This document shows, one piece after another, positions 52,801-61,597 of a stretch of 64,000 bases of DNA. This stretch comes from an uncultured Bacteroidota bacterium (GTDB lineage Bacteria; Bacteroidota; Bacteroidia; Bacteroidales; P3), in assembly GCA_902788805.1 (NCBI GenBank), contig CADALO010000012.1, forward strand, positions 1 to 64,000. The letters are read 5' to 3'. The position numbers and the translations under genes were made by a program. The notes below the pieces were generated by a model. It saw only the letters and a list, made by a program, of their open reading frames with translations. It did no database searches and had not been told where the DNA came from. Numbering within the stretch: position 1 is the stretch's first letter; every line of letters begins with the position of its first letter.

Positions 52801-54569
52801 TCATTGTCGCCATCAAGGTCGACAGAGGTAACTGTATAGGGCTTGGTTCCTCCTGTAATGTTTCCGTTAATTTTGGTATTATGATGATAATTGCCCACAA
52901 GCACCACGGCATAATCATAAACGCTGCGAGTTTTATACGTGGCCTCATTAACATTCTCATAAAGTACAGCAGTTGCGTTGGCATTGCCAATAGTGGTGTA
53001 AACGAGTTGGCTGTTAAAAGTGGATACTCCGTTCGTATAGATTTGTCCGCCACCAACATTAGATACATTATATTCGGTTGCCATTGCCGTATTATACACC
53101 TTGTCGGCATTGGGGTCTGCCACATAAGTGCATCGTGCCCAGTAAGGCTCGATGGTGATGGCTGTCACCCCTTCGGGCACATCCCAGTAGGCGCCCTGGT
53201 TGAAGACACGATTACTGCCGCCAGTACCGTAAAGGTCCTTGTTGGTGCAGTTGCGGTCGGCAAAATTATAGGCCGGAGCATCGTCGCCCGTAGTGAAGGC
53301 GCCTGGCGTACCACCTGTGATACTGACAATTTTCCAACCGGTCACTACACGGTTGCCAGTATAATTGTTGGTTCCAACATCGTTATAGTAAGGCAATTGC
53401 ACCTTGTAGTAGTTGAAGTTGAAATGTGCAGTATCCTTGTCGGTGATGTTGAGGGTGAGGCTTGTAGTGGTGATAGACGCACCTGCTGGAGGAGCGAAGA
53501 CAGCGCCGCCGCTGCCCATCTGGATTGTTACCTCAAGCTCTCCCAGCTTGCCGCCTTGGTTACGGGGCTGGTTCTCCTGGGCATTGGCAGCATCAATGTT
53601 CACCACCGAGGGGTACTTGCCCTGCTGCATCAATATCGGATAGGGATGGTCGCTGCCAATACTGTCGGGCAGCAGCACCCATTTCAGCATATCGCTGCCG
53701 CTATAGGTGCCTGTGGCCCACCAGCCTGCCAGTTTGCGCTGACCGTTGAGGAGGTGACGGTAGAACTCGAAACGCTGCAGAAACCGTTCCTCTGCGCCAA
53801 GAGCACAGTTGTAGGCTACACCAGTTGGTTGCACATATGGGGCTTCAAGACGAAAATAGTTGAAGTTGCTCACGCCCTTGTCACCTGCATTGCTGATTAT
53901 CGTGCCATTGTAGATGGGAGATTTGCTGTTACCGCCCGTAATGTTTCCATAGAACACACAAGCAAAGACCATCGAACGTCGGTTTGTACTATTGGTGGAG
54001 TAATTGTTGTAGCCCACAATGCCGCCCACACGGTTTCCGCCGGTGATGTCGGCGTATGAGTAACAATTGACTACGCGAGGAGCATTCGACGCATTGGAAT
54101 TACCGTCAAGAAGGCCCACGAGACCGCCACAACAGTCGGTGGCATCGTTGGCAGTAGAGGTGCCTGTGCTGGCCACCGTACCTCCAAGGATACCCACGTT
54201 GTAGATGCGGGCAGAGCCGGTAGCGGTGCAGGAGATGGCTCCTACCTGGCCGCTCTGATTGATGTTGACATTCTCAATCACCAGATTCTTCACCGTGCCG
54301 GAGAGAGTGGTAAAGAGCGGGGCATCGAGGTCTGTGATGCGGTAGGGCATATTGGTTGTTGGGTCGATGGCAGCCTCCAGCGTACCCGTGAAGGGGCCGG
54401 TGATAGTGGTGTGCCCCGCACCGCTGACGTTGGCTGTGAGGCGGTAGTTTCCGGCCATATCAGTGATGCTGCTGAGTGAGGTGATGTCGGTTTGCGCTTG
54501 CAGCTGCAAAGGCAGCAGAAACAAACCGAGAAGGAGTGAAACGATAAAAAACTTATTAATTTCTTTCAT
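49878..54569 (-). CDS. Giant exported GLUG-motif protein (paralogue B)
   Basis: A 1563-residue protein with a signal peptide (FFIVSLLLGLFLLPLQLQAQ). GLUG motifs occur at about 145-195 (CCGGLVGLLDGNSNASNAPR, GGNRVGGIVGYNN). A central part is shared with paralogue A (GYNNYTGNRVVTGWKI-type region; PVRYDFLNLIGLGMAQKSNG). A C-terminal Gly-rich part of more than 500 residues follows with beta-helix-type words VYGGGN, NVFGGGNAAA and IYGGGQGC. It ends GGGNQGQVGGDTKVIVNGEV, matching the end of A, again without a sorting domain. It is probably cell-surface or secreted; the role is unknown. The promoter is at 54668-54696 and a strong terminator lies at 49820-49855. Confidence 0.82.
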   Translation of the reverse strand: MKEINKFFIVSLLLGLFLLPLQLQAQTDITSLSSITDMAGNYRLTANVSGAGHTTITGPFTGTLEAAIDPTTNMPYRITDLDAPLFTTLSGTVKNLVIENVNINQSGQVGAISCTATGSARIYNVGILGGTVASTGTSTANDATDCCGGLVGLLDGNSNASNAPRVVNCYSYADITGGNRVGGIVGYNNYSTNSTNRRSMVFACVFYGNITGGNSKSPIYNGTIISNAGDKGVSNFNYFRLEAPYVQPTGVAYNCALGAEERFLQRFEFYRHLLNGQRKLAGWWATGTYSGSDMLKWVLLPDSIGSDHPYPILMQQGKYPSVVNIDAANAQENQPRNQGGKLGELEVTIQMGSGGAVFAPPAGASITTTSLTLNITDKDTAHFNFNYYKVQLPYYNDVGTNNYTGNRVVTGWKIVSITGGTPGAFTTGDDAPAYNFADRNCTNKDLYGTGGSNRVFNQGAYWDVPEGVTAITIEPYWARCTYVADPNADKVYNTAMATEYNVSNVGGGQIYTNGVSTFNSQLVYTTIGNANATAVLYENVNEATYKTRSVYDYAVVLVGNYHHNTKINGNITGGTKPYTVTSVDLDGDNEPDYSFILRFDSRTQFHPVRYDFLNLIGLGMAQKSNGGTGSYNFGIMQPLGWFETTNTSLFRVTQFEYDRTNRVAAPYIVQGGVIEQWVSGQSNGVANKTTYFLVGGNVWFKEFHRGTHQDYTYQSKHPPVSVTGGDYEEFYLTGLYLGNITSYADNAECYINGGRFGIVAGAAMEGIGKANGADNTGNITWQVQNADIREFFAGGINAAKPVTGNLSTTITGGYIELYCGGPKFGDMSVGKTVTTTATGCTFGTFFGAGYGGNSYSRQAPYNHNNVINFPHNNAQAGNDASWNAWLARFYKQDYNSTYDGVSTQFGYQFLPMSGNLDNCARIFVEYVKFSLATCRNVTSTLTGCTILNDYYGGGSLGAVNGPASSTLDSCTVNGNVYGAGFSASLPTVEVDSIGFRVEPYYYDALGTYRTGVKGATTTYTWEHGNSISIDKPNHILYTTEDLTTLGQVMGDVSLTITGNSHIVGDVYGGGALSNANTDANNTTTVNILGGTYGGNIYGGGQGCIVDAEHTTAVAAKVNGVVTVNIGADDGTGNYSGDANLTASSVYGCNNTNGSPQADVFVNVYKTAQTTGTNTVADAGYAIDQVFGGGNAADYAPMGGDASTKKATVHIYTCDNTIRRIFGGGNAAAAQGVATIVDGGRFDWAFGGGNGEITAANIGNGGVALTVNGGIFNHLFNGSNKNGTIGGSITATLTSSSGCEEDIKEYFCGNNLMPITTDLTTTIVCNTEHPVYITDLYGGSNLASITGNVTLTVEGGVIDNVYAGSKGTNETDASISGNVLLNIYGGTIGNAFGGSNVKGTIGGTITVNVYENSECALSIDNVYGGGQLAPYSHSTGYPEVNIIKGTVNQNVFGGGLGAGAVVTGSPKVTIGAKRESVAYPCRVGGDVFGGGNAAAINGNTYVEVTNRAVVNRNVFGGGNAAAVSTNTEVKFTGAAKVYGNVYGGGNQGQVGGDTKVIVNGEVTP

Positions 54570-54667
54570 TTTTCAGTACGAGAATCTATTCCTCTGTTAA
54601 TATATTTAGTTAAAAAAAAAGCGTTTATATACGATTGTTACAATCTGTAATAGTGAAAAATAATTTG

Positions 54668-54696
54668 CAAAAATACAAAATTTCAAGAAAACACAA
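54668..54696 (-). promoter_or_regulatory. Promoter of GLUG paralogue B
   Basis: On the minus strand TTG (54694-54696), 18 nt, TATTTTTG (54668-54675), giving a leader of about 95 nt. Confidence 0.5.
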
Positions 54697-55176
54697 CCAC
54701 TTTTTATATACTTTATTCTAAAATAGTGTTAATACGCGTCGGTGTCAAGGCCTCTTAATGGGAAAAGGCGGTAGCACCCCTACTCAACTCCGACTTGCGT
54801 CAAATCCGACTTTTTGTTAAATTCTTACTAAAATCTTATCAAATTCTACCGTTGTAAAATTTGGTAAAACTTTGGTAAGAATTTGAGTAAAATTTGGTAA
54901 GAATTTGGTACCTGGAAATCAGTGGGTTGAAAAATGGCATTTTTGGACCTTTTTCGGCGAGTTGAAAACGTTTTTTCAATCGCTATTACTACTTGGCATA
55001 CAGAATATTACAGCGATAGACACAGAAAAATGGCTGTTTTGGGCAAAAAACGGGCCCAAAACAGCCAAATCGGAATATTTGATAAAAAACGAGGTACGCG
55101 GCGCAACGCGACGGACACCCTTGGACGAGGGGGCGAAGGGGTGTCGAAAGACGGTCGTCGCGTCGTCAGGTACTCC
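54697..55176. other. Gene-free stretch with repeats and a hairpin
   Basis: About 54815-54910 holds words like TTGGTAAGAATTTG and AAATTCTTACTAAAATCTTA that are partly inverse to each other. At 55032-55066 GGCTGTTTTGGGC pairs perfectly with GCCCAAAACAGCC over a 9-nt loop. GACACCCTT-N-AAGGGGTGTC lies at about 55111-55144 and may end the LuxR-hemerythrin transcript. No gene is apparent. Confidence 0.6.
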
Positions 55177-55767
55177 CTACATCAGGTTGTGGATCATTGC
55201 ATAGACAGCAAGGCCGGCGACAGATTTGATGCCCGTCTTGTGGGTGATGTTCTTGCGGTGGGAGTTGACGGTGTGGACCGAGATGCTTAGCTTGTCGGCT
55301 ATCTCTTTGCTGCTCAGGCCTTTGGCCACAAGCACAAGAACATCGGTCTCGCGGTCGCTGAGTTCGTAGTTCTCGTCGGTCTCCACCTTCACGGTCTTGG
55401 CGCTGCCGGATTTGAGTGCATCGTTGATGGTGCTGATGAGGCTGCTGCGGCTGGCGCGGACATCGATGATATGGCTGAAGCATTCGAGCAGCGAGCACTC
55501 AACATACTGGTAGACAAGGGCGAAGACTGGCATCAAGGGGCGCATCGTCGCTATGGCGGCCAGCTGCTGTTTGGGCGTTGCGGAGAGGAGCGTGGGGTTG
55601 ACAATCAGCACGTCGGGACGGATGGCGGGCAGACGCTCTTCGAGCGACGTGGTGTCGTGCATCGGAGCAAGGACGTTGAAGCGACCCGACTCGTGGAGCA
55701 GCGAGCGTAGGCCTTCGCAGATAATGTCGGAGGGCTCTACAATAAGTACGGATACAAGCGGTGTCAT
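55177..55767 (-). CDS. LuxR-type regulator with degenerate receiver domain
   Basis: A 196-residue protein from ATG at 55767, which overlaps the hemerythrin stop codon (ATGA). The N-terminal part (1-120) resembles a receiver domain: VSVLIVEPSDIICEGLRSLL. At the usual phosphorylation site it has RPDVLIVNPTL, with Asn in place of the acceptor Asp, so phosphorylation is unlikely. The C-terminal LuxR/GerE HTH is intact: LSDRETDVLVLVAKGLSSKE, then SVHTVNSHRKNITHKTGIKS. It is coupled to a hemerythrin protein, so it might respond to oxygen, NO or iron through that partner (inference). Confidence 0.88.
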   Translation of the reverse strand: MTPLVSVLIVEPSDIICEGLRSLLHESGRFNVLAPMHDTTSLEERLPAIRPDVLIVNPTLLSATPKQQLAAIATMRPLMPVFALVYQYVECSLLECFSHIIDVRASRSSLISTINDALKSGSAKTVKVETDENYELSDRETDVLVLVAKGLSSKEIADKLSISVHTVNSHRKNITHKTGIKSVAGLAVYAMIHNLM

Positions 55768-56444
55768 TTCATACTCCTTTCCAACCAATCGACATAGGGT
55801 ATCAATATCTTGTCCTCGATGAGGGCGTGCTTCTGTATGTCGGCCGAGAGCTGCAGGATGTCGAACACCAGCTCGATGGTCTCTTCGGGCAACACATTGC
55901 CCGGCAGGTACTTGTAGACGATTTGCGGCAGGTCGTTCATCTTGTCGACCAAGCCGCTGTGCGAGCGCTGCGAGTGGGACATCTGGCTGCGTTTTCTCCG
56001 CTCGCCGTTCTGGAGGCTTAGCAGGACTGGGAAGTCGTACTGTTCTTCGTACTTGAAGTGGTCCTCAATCTCGCGGCGGAAGTCGGCATAGAACTGCTTG
56101 AGTATCTGGCCGTATTTGCCTTCAACGCGATCGGCGATATGGTGCAGATGCGCCTCAATATGCGGCAGGCGTTCGCCGGTATAGTAGCGATGCGACTCCT
56201 TGAGGTAGGGCACCAGCGGCTGCATATTGGTGGCGGCAAGCTGCTCGATGTCGGGCAGATAGTCGTCGAAGGTGTAGACATTGCAAATCAGAAGCATAAA
56301 GTCGACCGGGACGTTGTGTGCGGCACAAACGTCCTGAACCGACTTCTCGCCGAAGCCCAGCGGAATGCCAAAGCGGGGCAAGAGCAACATAATGTTGTGG
56401 TTGGCCTTGATGAGGTCGGCCAGTTTCATTCGTGGAGTGAACAT
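55764..56444 (-). CDS. Hemerythrin domain protein (RIC/YtfE-like)
   Basis: A 226-residue protein. The N-terminal 80 residues look like the DUF542/ScdA-N helper domain (LADLIKANHNIMLLLPRFGI) but lack its Cys. The hemerythrin part has the expected His/Glu ligands: SHRYYTGERLPHIEAHLHHI, DHFKYEEQYDFPVLL, HSQRSHSGLVDKMN and KHALIEDKILIP. Relatives bind a di-iron centre; RIC members repair iron-sulfur clusters after nitric oxide or oxygen stress. The gene overlaps the LuxR-type regulator by 4 bp and is the first gene of this pair. The exact role (sensor or repair) is open. Confidence 0.88.
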   Translation of the reverse strand: MFTPRMKLADLIKANHNIMLLLPRFGIPLGFGEKSVQDVCAAHNVPVDFMLLICNVYTFDDYLPDIEQLAATNMQPLVPYLKESHRYYTGERLPHIEAHLHHIADRVEGKYGQILKQFYADFRREIEDHFKYEEQYDFPVLLSLQNGERRKRSQMSHSQRSHSGLVDKMNDLPQIVYKYLPGNVLPEETIELVFDILQLSADIQKHALIEDKILIPYVDWLERSMK

Positions 56445-56461
56445 TTGGTATAGGTTAAAAA

Positions 56462-56605
56462 TTAAGAATTAAGAATTAAAAATTAAAAGGTTAGAGGTTA
56501 AGTTAAGGTTAGGGTTAGGGGGTTTGTTAGGGTTAAAGTTAAGGTTAAAGTCAAGGTTAAAGTCAAGGTTAAGGTCAAGGTCAAGGTCAAGGTCAAAGTC
56601 AAGGT
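56462..56605. repeat. Hexamer low-complexity repeat GGTTAA/GGTCAA
   Basis: About 110 bp of words like GGTTAAAGTCAAGGTTAAAG and GGTCAAGGTCAAGG lie directly after the MurF-Alr stop and before the hemerythrin gene. No gene. A terminator function cannot be seen. Confidence 0.85.
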
Positions 56606-59107
56606 TTACTCGCTCACATAGACGCGCTTGACGCGGGGCGAGACGGAGGTGAGGATTTCGTAAGGGATGGTTCCTGCGGCTTCGGCCATACGGCACAGCT
56701 GGCTGGCAGAGCCGAACACCACGACCTCGTCGCCTTCGGCACAAGGCACGTCGGTAACGTCTATGAAGCACATATCCATACAGATGCTGCCTATTATCGG
56801 TGCGTCGATGCCGTTGATTTCAACGCTGCCGCGTCCGTAGCCAAGGTGACGCGACAGGCCGTCGGCATAGCCTATGGGGATGATGGCTATGCGCGAGTCG
56901 CGCTCGGCTATCCAACGGCGGTTGTAGCCCACCGAGTCGCCGAGCGGGATGTCCTTGATCTGCGATATGCGGGTCTTGAGGGTGCTGACGGGCATCAGCA
57001 TACGCTGCACGTCGGGTTCGGGCGATATGCCGTAGAGTCCGATGCCGAGACGCACCATATCCATCTGTGCCTCGGGGAAACGGGTTATGCCCGACGAGTT
57101 GAGGATATGGCACAGGATATTGTCGCGGCCCATCAGTTGCTTGAGGCGCGCGGAGCCCTGGCGGAAGCGGCTTATCTGCATACGGGTGAAGTCGTCCATA
57201 GCAGGGTCTTCGCTGCAGGCCAGATGTGAGAATATGGAGCGCACCACGAGCGGCGAGTCGTCGGCTTTGAGCAGCTGCGCCAGCCGGTCCATATCGTCGG
57301 GAGCGAAGCCGAGGCGGTGCATACCTGTATCGAGTTCAATATGGATAGCGATAGGCTTTTGATTGTCAGCATAGAGGCGTGCGGCATCGGAGAAGAGCTG
57401 TAGTATGCGGAAGCTGTAGATGTCGGGCTCGAGGCTGTAGCGTATGATGTTGTCGAAGCTTTCCTCCTCGGGGTTCATAACCATAATGGGCAACGTGATG
57501 CCATTGCGCCGCAGCTCTACGCCTTCGTCGCTGTAGGCGACGGTGAGGTAGTCGACGTGGTTGAACTGGAGCGTGTTGGCTATCTCGACCTTGCCGGCAC
57601 CGTAAGACGAGGCTTTGACCATAGCCATCAGCTTGGTCGACGGCTCAATATGGGAGCGGTAGTAGTTGACGTTCTGCACCAACGCGTCGAGGTTGACTTC
57701 CATAATGGTTTCGTGGCGCTTGCGCTGCAGCACCTTGGCGATGTTCTCGAAGAAGAAGACACGGGCTCCTTTGAGCAGTATTGTCTCGTTCTGGAAGTCG
57801 GAGAACGGGTGCTTAAGCAGGAATTCCTCTGTGGTGGAATAGAAATAGGTTGCCAAGTCCTCGAACAGCGTGCGGTTGCGCATAAGGGCGCTGCCGATTC
57901 CTATCAGCTTGTCGATTCCGCGCTGGCGGATGAGTGAGGCGACCTGCGAATAGAGCTCCTGTTCGGGCAATCCCGACTGCAGGATATCACTCATAATAAG
58001 CGTCTTGTGGAAGTGCTGATGCTCGTGCTGCACGAAGTCGAGAGCTATCGACAACGAGTTGAGGTCCATACTGTAGCTGTCGTTGACGAGCAGACAGTTG
58101 TTGATGCCTTCGCCCATCTCGAGGCGCATTGCCACAGGCGACAGCGAGCGGCAACGGGCGGCGATTTCCTGCCCGTCGTAGCCGAGGTAGAACATCAGCG
58201 TTATGCAATGCATAGCGTTCTCGACGGATGCACGGTCTATGAAAGGTATCTCGATGGGAGTTATCGGCTGGCCTTTGTAGCTAACGTTGAGGATTGTAGA
58301 ATGCTCTTTGACGATGGTTTCGTGCAGCTGCACCACGTTTTCGTCCGAAGAGCCCCAGGTGAAGCGGTTCAGCCCGTGCAGGCTCTCCTTCTCGGAGATG
58401 ACGGAATGTATGTCGCGGTGGTCGAGGCAGTAGATGAGCACCTCGCAATGGGTGAAGAGCTGCAGCTTTTCGGCAATTTTCTGATGCCTTGTAAGGAAGT
58501 TCTCGTCGTGGGCCTGACCTATGTTGGTGAAGATGCCTATGGTTGGCTGTATGACATTGCGCAGGGCCTCCATCTTGCCGGCCTCGGAGATACCGGCTTC
58601 GAAGACCGCCATATCGTTGTCGCCCGACATCTGCCATACCGACAAGGGGACGCCGATTTGGGAGTTGTAGCTTTTGGGGCTTGCGGCAATGTTATGGTCG
58701 GCTGAGAGCAGTTGCACAATCCAGTCTTTGACGATGGTCTTGCCGTTGCTGCCTGTTATGCCCACAACGGGTATGGAAAACTGCGTGCGGTGGCACTCGG
58801 CGACACGTTGCAGCATTGCCACGACATCCTTTACGAACCAGATGTTGGCCTCCTTGAGGGCATACAGTGCGGCTTTCTGTGCATCGTCGATATCGCTGCT
58901 GGCGATGAAGTGGCGCACGCCCTTGGAATAGAGTTCGGGGATGTAGTTGGCACCGTTGTTGCGTTTGGTGCGGATTGCAAAAAAGAGGGTGTCATCGGCA
59001 TCGGTGAGCTTGCGGCTGTCGGTAAGCAGACGCGAGAACGCGGCATCGGGCGTAACGACGCGGCTGTCGACAAGCTTTAGGATGGATGTTAATTCAGATG
59101 CAGTCAT
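56606..59107 (-). CDS. Fused MurF (UDP-MurNAc-tripeptide--D-Ala-D-Ala ligase) and alanine racemase
   Basis: An 833-residue two-enzyme fusion typical of Bacteroidota. The MurF part covers about 1-455: VVGITGSNGKTIVKDWIVQL is the ATP loop, with VFEAGISEAGKMEALRNVI and LVNDSYSMDLNSLSIALDF. The alanine racemase part covers about 465-833: MEVNLDALVQNVNYYRS, then LMAMVKASSYGAGKVEIANT with the PLP lysine, HIELDTGMHRLGF, and SVGYNRRWIAERDSRIAIIP with the catalytic Tyr. The C-terminal VSPRVKRVYVSE is usual for Alr. It makes D-Ala and adds D-Ala-D-Ala to the peptidoglycan precursor. It starts 6 bp after the DUF2851 stop. Confidence 0.95.
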   Translation of the reverse strand: MTASELTSILKLVDSRVVTPDAAFSRLLTDSRKLTDADDTLFFAIRTKRNNGANYIPELYSKGVRHFIASSDIDDAQKAALYALKEANIWFVKDVVAMLQRVAECHRTQFSIPVVGITGSNGKTIVKDWIVQLLSADHNIAASPKSYNSQIGVPLSVWQMSGDNDMAVFEAGISEAGKMEALRNVIQPTIGIFTNIGQAHDENFLTRHQKIAEKLQLFTHCEVLIYCLDHRDIHSVISEKESLHGLNRFTWGSSDENVVQLHETIVKEHSTILNVSYKGQPITPIEIPFIDRASVENAMHCITLMFYLGYDGQEIAARCRSLSPVAMRLEMGEGINNCLLVNDSYSMDLNSLSIALDFVQHEHQHFHKTLIMSDILQSGLPEQELYSQVASLIRQRGIDKLIGIGSALMRNRTLFEDLATYFYSTTEEFLLKHPFSDFQNETILLKGARVFFFENIAKVLQRKRHETIMEVNLDALVQNVNYYRSHIEPSTKLMAMVKASSYGAGKVEIANTLQFNHVDYLTVAYSDEGVELRRNGITLPIMVMNPEEESFDNIIRYSLEPDIYSFRILQLFSDAARLYADNQKPIAIHIELDTGMHRLGFAPDDMDRLAQLLKADDSPLVVRSIFSHLACSEDPAMDDFTRMQISRFRQGSARLKQLMGRDNILCHILNSSGITRFPEAQMDMVRLGIGLYGISPEPDVQRMLMPVSTLKTRISQIKDIPLGDSVGYNRRWIAERDSRIAIIPIGYADGLSRHLGYGRGSVEINGIDAPIIGSICMDMCFIDVTDVPCAEGDEVVVFGSASQLCRMAEAAGTIPYEILTSVSPRVKRVYVSE

Positions 59108-59113
59108 AACTGT

Positions 59114-60394
59114 TTACTTTTTCGTTTTAATGAGTCGGAACGCCAACTGGCAGTCAAGGCATTTCTTCTGGCTGCAATACTCGTTGTAGCGTTGTATGAC
59201 CGCCTGCGACTCGGCTGCGTTTTTCGGAACAATGCCAGCCTCGGCCCACAGTCTTGTTATGTGGTTTTTCTCGGGAGGCAACTGTTGCAGCAGAGCGAAG
59301 GCCTGCTCTTTGTAGCGTTCCTCGCCGTGGAGCACGCCGTACTCGAACAGCAGCGGAATCCAGGCGTTGATTATGATGGTGTCGACAAGGCTTTTGCCAA
59401 GCGACTTGGGGCGGATGGGGGTCTCTTTGTCGAAGGTGTAGTGCGTGCGCCAGTAGTCGGAGGTGTCCACATCGAGCAGGGTACGGAGCGACTTGACACT
59501 CTGTGCCTCGAGCAACTTGGAGAAGAGGTTGCTGGATTTGTATATCAGATTGGAGAACTGGCTGATACGTAATGTAGGGAAGCTGGCCGGACGAAGGCGG
59601 AAGAACTTCCACAAGTGGCCGGCTATGGGTTTCAGGCCGTAGGCGGCGCAGAGGTACTTGTACTCCTGCTGCATAGCCTTGGGATAGTCGTCGCTGAAAT
59701 CCGTTTCAAGCAAGCCTGCCTGACCGAAGTAGAGTGCTTCGATGCGTGACGGCTTGTCTTTTATCTTGGCAACGACGCCCATCGGTGTTGTTTTGGCAAG
59801 GAGCTCGAAGGGAAAGGCGTTTGTCTTTGCACCGAAATAGTGGGCTGTAAGCCAGTAGCAGGCCTGTTCCCAGCTGCCTTTTGACTCTTCGAGTATACGC
59901 TGCACGTCGCCCGATTTGCGCTCGATGCGTTCCACCATAAGCCTGTCCTGGCTCATCTGGAACAGGAAATCGGGTATCTCCGGCAAGCGGCTGGCACAAG
60001 GAATAGCCTGATTGTCCGCAGGGTTCATCAGGCTATCGTAATTGTCCCATACATATTCGGGGATGGCATCGGCAATGGCCACCGTAGGGACCTTTTTGCC
60101 GTTTTCGAGAATTATGTCTGTATCGTGGATATAAACAACGTGCAGCACGACATTGTTGTAGGCTTTGTCACGCGAATGGCCGTGTGCTTTCCAATCAGAC
60201 GACTTCACGTGCACCTCGACATTGCCGGCCCATCGCAAGCCGTCGATGACAAGCCTTGCATCAAAGAAATCGGGACCCGCGTCGCGGTTCAACTCACCTG
60301 CGCGTTCCACCACTACGGGATGGCCATCCGTTGTCACGAGCTGGCCTTCAAGCAGCTTGTGCTGCCACACGTATTGTAGAAACGCCTCGGTCAT
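59114..60394 (-). CDS. DUF2851 family protein
   Basis: A 426-residue protein of a family conserved in Bacteroidota. Recognisable segments are EAFLQYVWQHKLLEGQLVTT, GELNRDAGPDFFDARLVIDG, WAGNVEVHVKSSDWKAHGHS and YNNVVLHVVYIHD in the first 110 residues. The end has a CPXXCC-like element, here YNEYCSQKKCLDCQLAFRLI, which may bind metal. The biochemical function is not known. It lies between dnaJ (9 bp upstream) and murF-alr, so it is probably part of one transcript grpE-dnaJ-DUF2851-murF/alr. Confidence 0.9.
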   Translation of the reverse strand: MTEAFLQYVWQHKLLEGQLVTTDGHPVVVERAGELNRDAGPDFFDARLVIDGLRWAGNVEVHVKSSDWKAHGHSRDKAYNNVVLHVVYIHDTDIILENGKKVPTVAIADAIPEYVWDNYDSLMNPADNQAIPCASRLPEIPDFLFQMSQDRLMVERIERKSGDVQRILEESKGSWEQACYWLTAHYFGAKTNAFPFELLAKTTPMGVVAKIKDKPSRIEALYFGQAGLLETDFSDDYPKAMQQEYKYLCAAYGLKPIAGHLWKFFRLRPASFPTLRISQFSNLIYKSSNLFSKLLEAQSVKSLRTLLDVDTSDYWRTHYTFDKETPIRPKSLGKSLVDTIIINAWIPLLFEYGVLHGEERYKEQAFALLQQLPPEKNHITRLWAEAGIVPKNAAESQAVIQRYNEYCSQKKCLDCQLAFRLIKTKK

Positions 60395-60403
60395 TATTTG
60401 CTG

Positions 60404-61564
60404 CTAATTGAAGAGGTCTTTCATTTTGTCGAAGAAGCCTCGTTCCTGCTTTGTCGGGTTTGGTTGGAAGTTGGGGTGCGTGCTCAGTTCTTCGAGCATT
60501 GCCTTCTCTTCTTTGGTGAGGCTCTTCGGAATCCATACATTTATGCTTACCAGCATATCGCCTCTGGAATATCCATTCAGGTCGGGCAGGCCTTTGCCTT
60601 TCAAGCGGATGACTTTGCCCGAGGGGGTCCCCTGCTCTATCTTTACACGCACCTTGCCGTGCAGCGTGGGTATTTCAACCGTGCCACCCATAGCAGCGTC
60701 GGCGAAGGGAATAAAGGCATTATAGAACAGGTTGTTCTCCTGACGCTCAAAGACATCGTGCGGTATTTCCTCAACCTGTATGATAAGGTCGCCCGGCACA
60801 CCGCCGTTAGGAGCGGCGTTGCCCTGCCCACGCATCGAGAGTTGCATACCGTCGCTGACGCCGGCGGGAATCTTGATTGCTATTATATCCTCGGCCTTCA
60901 CGATGCCCTCGCCGTGGCAATCGGGGCATTTGTCCTTGATTATACGGCCCTGTCCACCGCAATAGGGGCACACCGACTGGGTCTGCATCTGCCCGAACAA
61001 CGAGCGACGCATCTCGGTAACGACACCTGTACCGTGGCAGTGCGAGCAGGTCTCATAACTGTTGTTTCGAGCACCCGTACCGCCGCAGCTCTTGCAGGGA
61101 ACATACTTATTGACCTTTATTTTCTTTTCTACGCCTTGATCTATCTCTTCGAGGGTGAGTTTCACCTTGATTCGCAGGTTGCTGCCGCGTGTAGTGGCAC
61201 GACCACCGCTGTGGCCTCTGGCATCGCCAAAGCCACCAAAGCTGAAGCCACCTCCACCAAAGATATCACCGAATATACTGCCGAACGACGAGAATATGTC
61301 GTCCATACTCATACCTTGACCACCAAAGCCACCGGCACCGTCCAACCCTGCGTGACCGAACTGGTCGTAGCGGGCTTTCTTGTCAGGATTGCTCAGCACA
61401 TCATACGCTTCGGCAGCCTCCTTGAATTTCTCTTCTGCTTCCTTGTCGCCAGGATTGCGGTCGGGATGGTACTTGAGAGCAAGCTTACGGTAAGCCTTCT
61501 TCAAGTCCTCCGGCGTCACATTCTTGTCGACACCCAACACTTCATAATAATCTCTTTTTGACAT
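60404..61564 (-). CDS. dnaJ: Chaperone DnaJ (Hsp40)
   Basis: A 386-residue full-length type I DnaJ. The J domain has [10 protein letters not shown] (HPD near 34). It is followed by a Gly/Phe-rich region (about 75-130; [15 protein letters not shown]). The zinc domain has four CxxCxGxG motifs: [24 protein letters not shown] and CPDCHGEG. The C-terminal peptide-binding domains follow. It activates DnaK ATPase. It lies 33 bp downstream of grpE on the same strand and should be co-transcribed with it. Confidence 0.98.
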   Translation of the reverse strand: MSKRDYYEVLGVDKNVTPEDLKKAYRKLALKYHPDRNPGDKEAEEKFKEAAEAYDVLSNPDKKARYDQFGHAGLDGAGGFGGQGMSMDDIFSSFGSIFGDIFGGGGFSFGGFGDARGHSGGRATTRGSNLRIKVKLTLEEIDQGVEKKIKVNKYVPCKSCGGTGARNNSYETCSHCHGTGVVTEMRRSLFGQMQTQSVCPYCGGQGRIIKDKCPDCHGEGIVKAEDIIAIKIPAGVSDGMQLSMRGQGNAAPNGGVPGDLIIQVEEIPHDVFERQENNLFYNAFIPFADAAMGGTVEIPTLHGKVRVKIEQGTPSGKVIRLKGKGLPDLNGYSRGDMLVSINVWIPKSLTKEEKAMLEELSTHPNFQPNPTKQERGFFDKMKDLFN

Positions 61565-61597
61565 ATTGTTTTTCCAATCTTATTTTCTAACACTCTA

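Noticed and set aside
52419..54059. 546-codon open frame opposite the GLUG gene
   Set aside because: It mirrors the Gly-rich repeats of the real gene and has no signal, motif or promoter.
60398..61561. 387-codon open frame opposite dnaJ
   Set aside because: It is the exact antisense of dnaJ, whose J domain and zinc motifs are complete.
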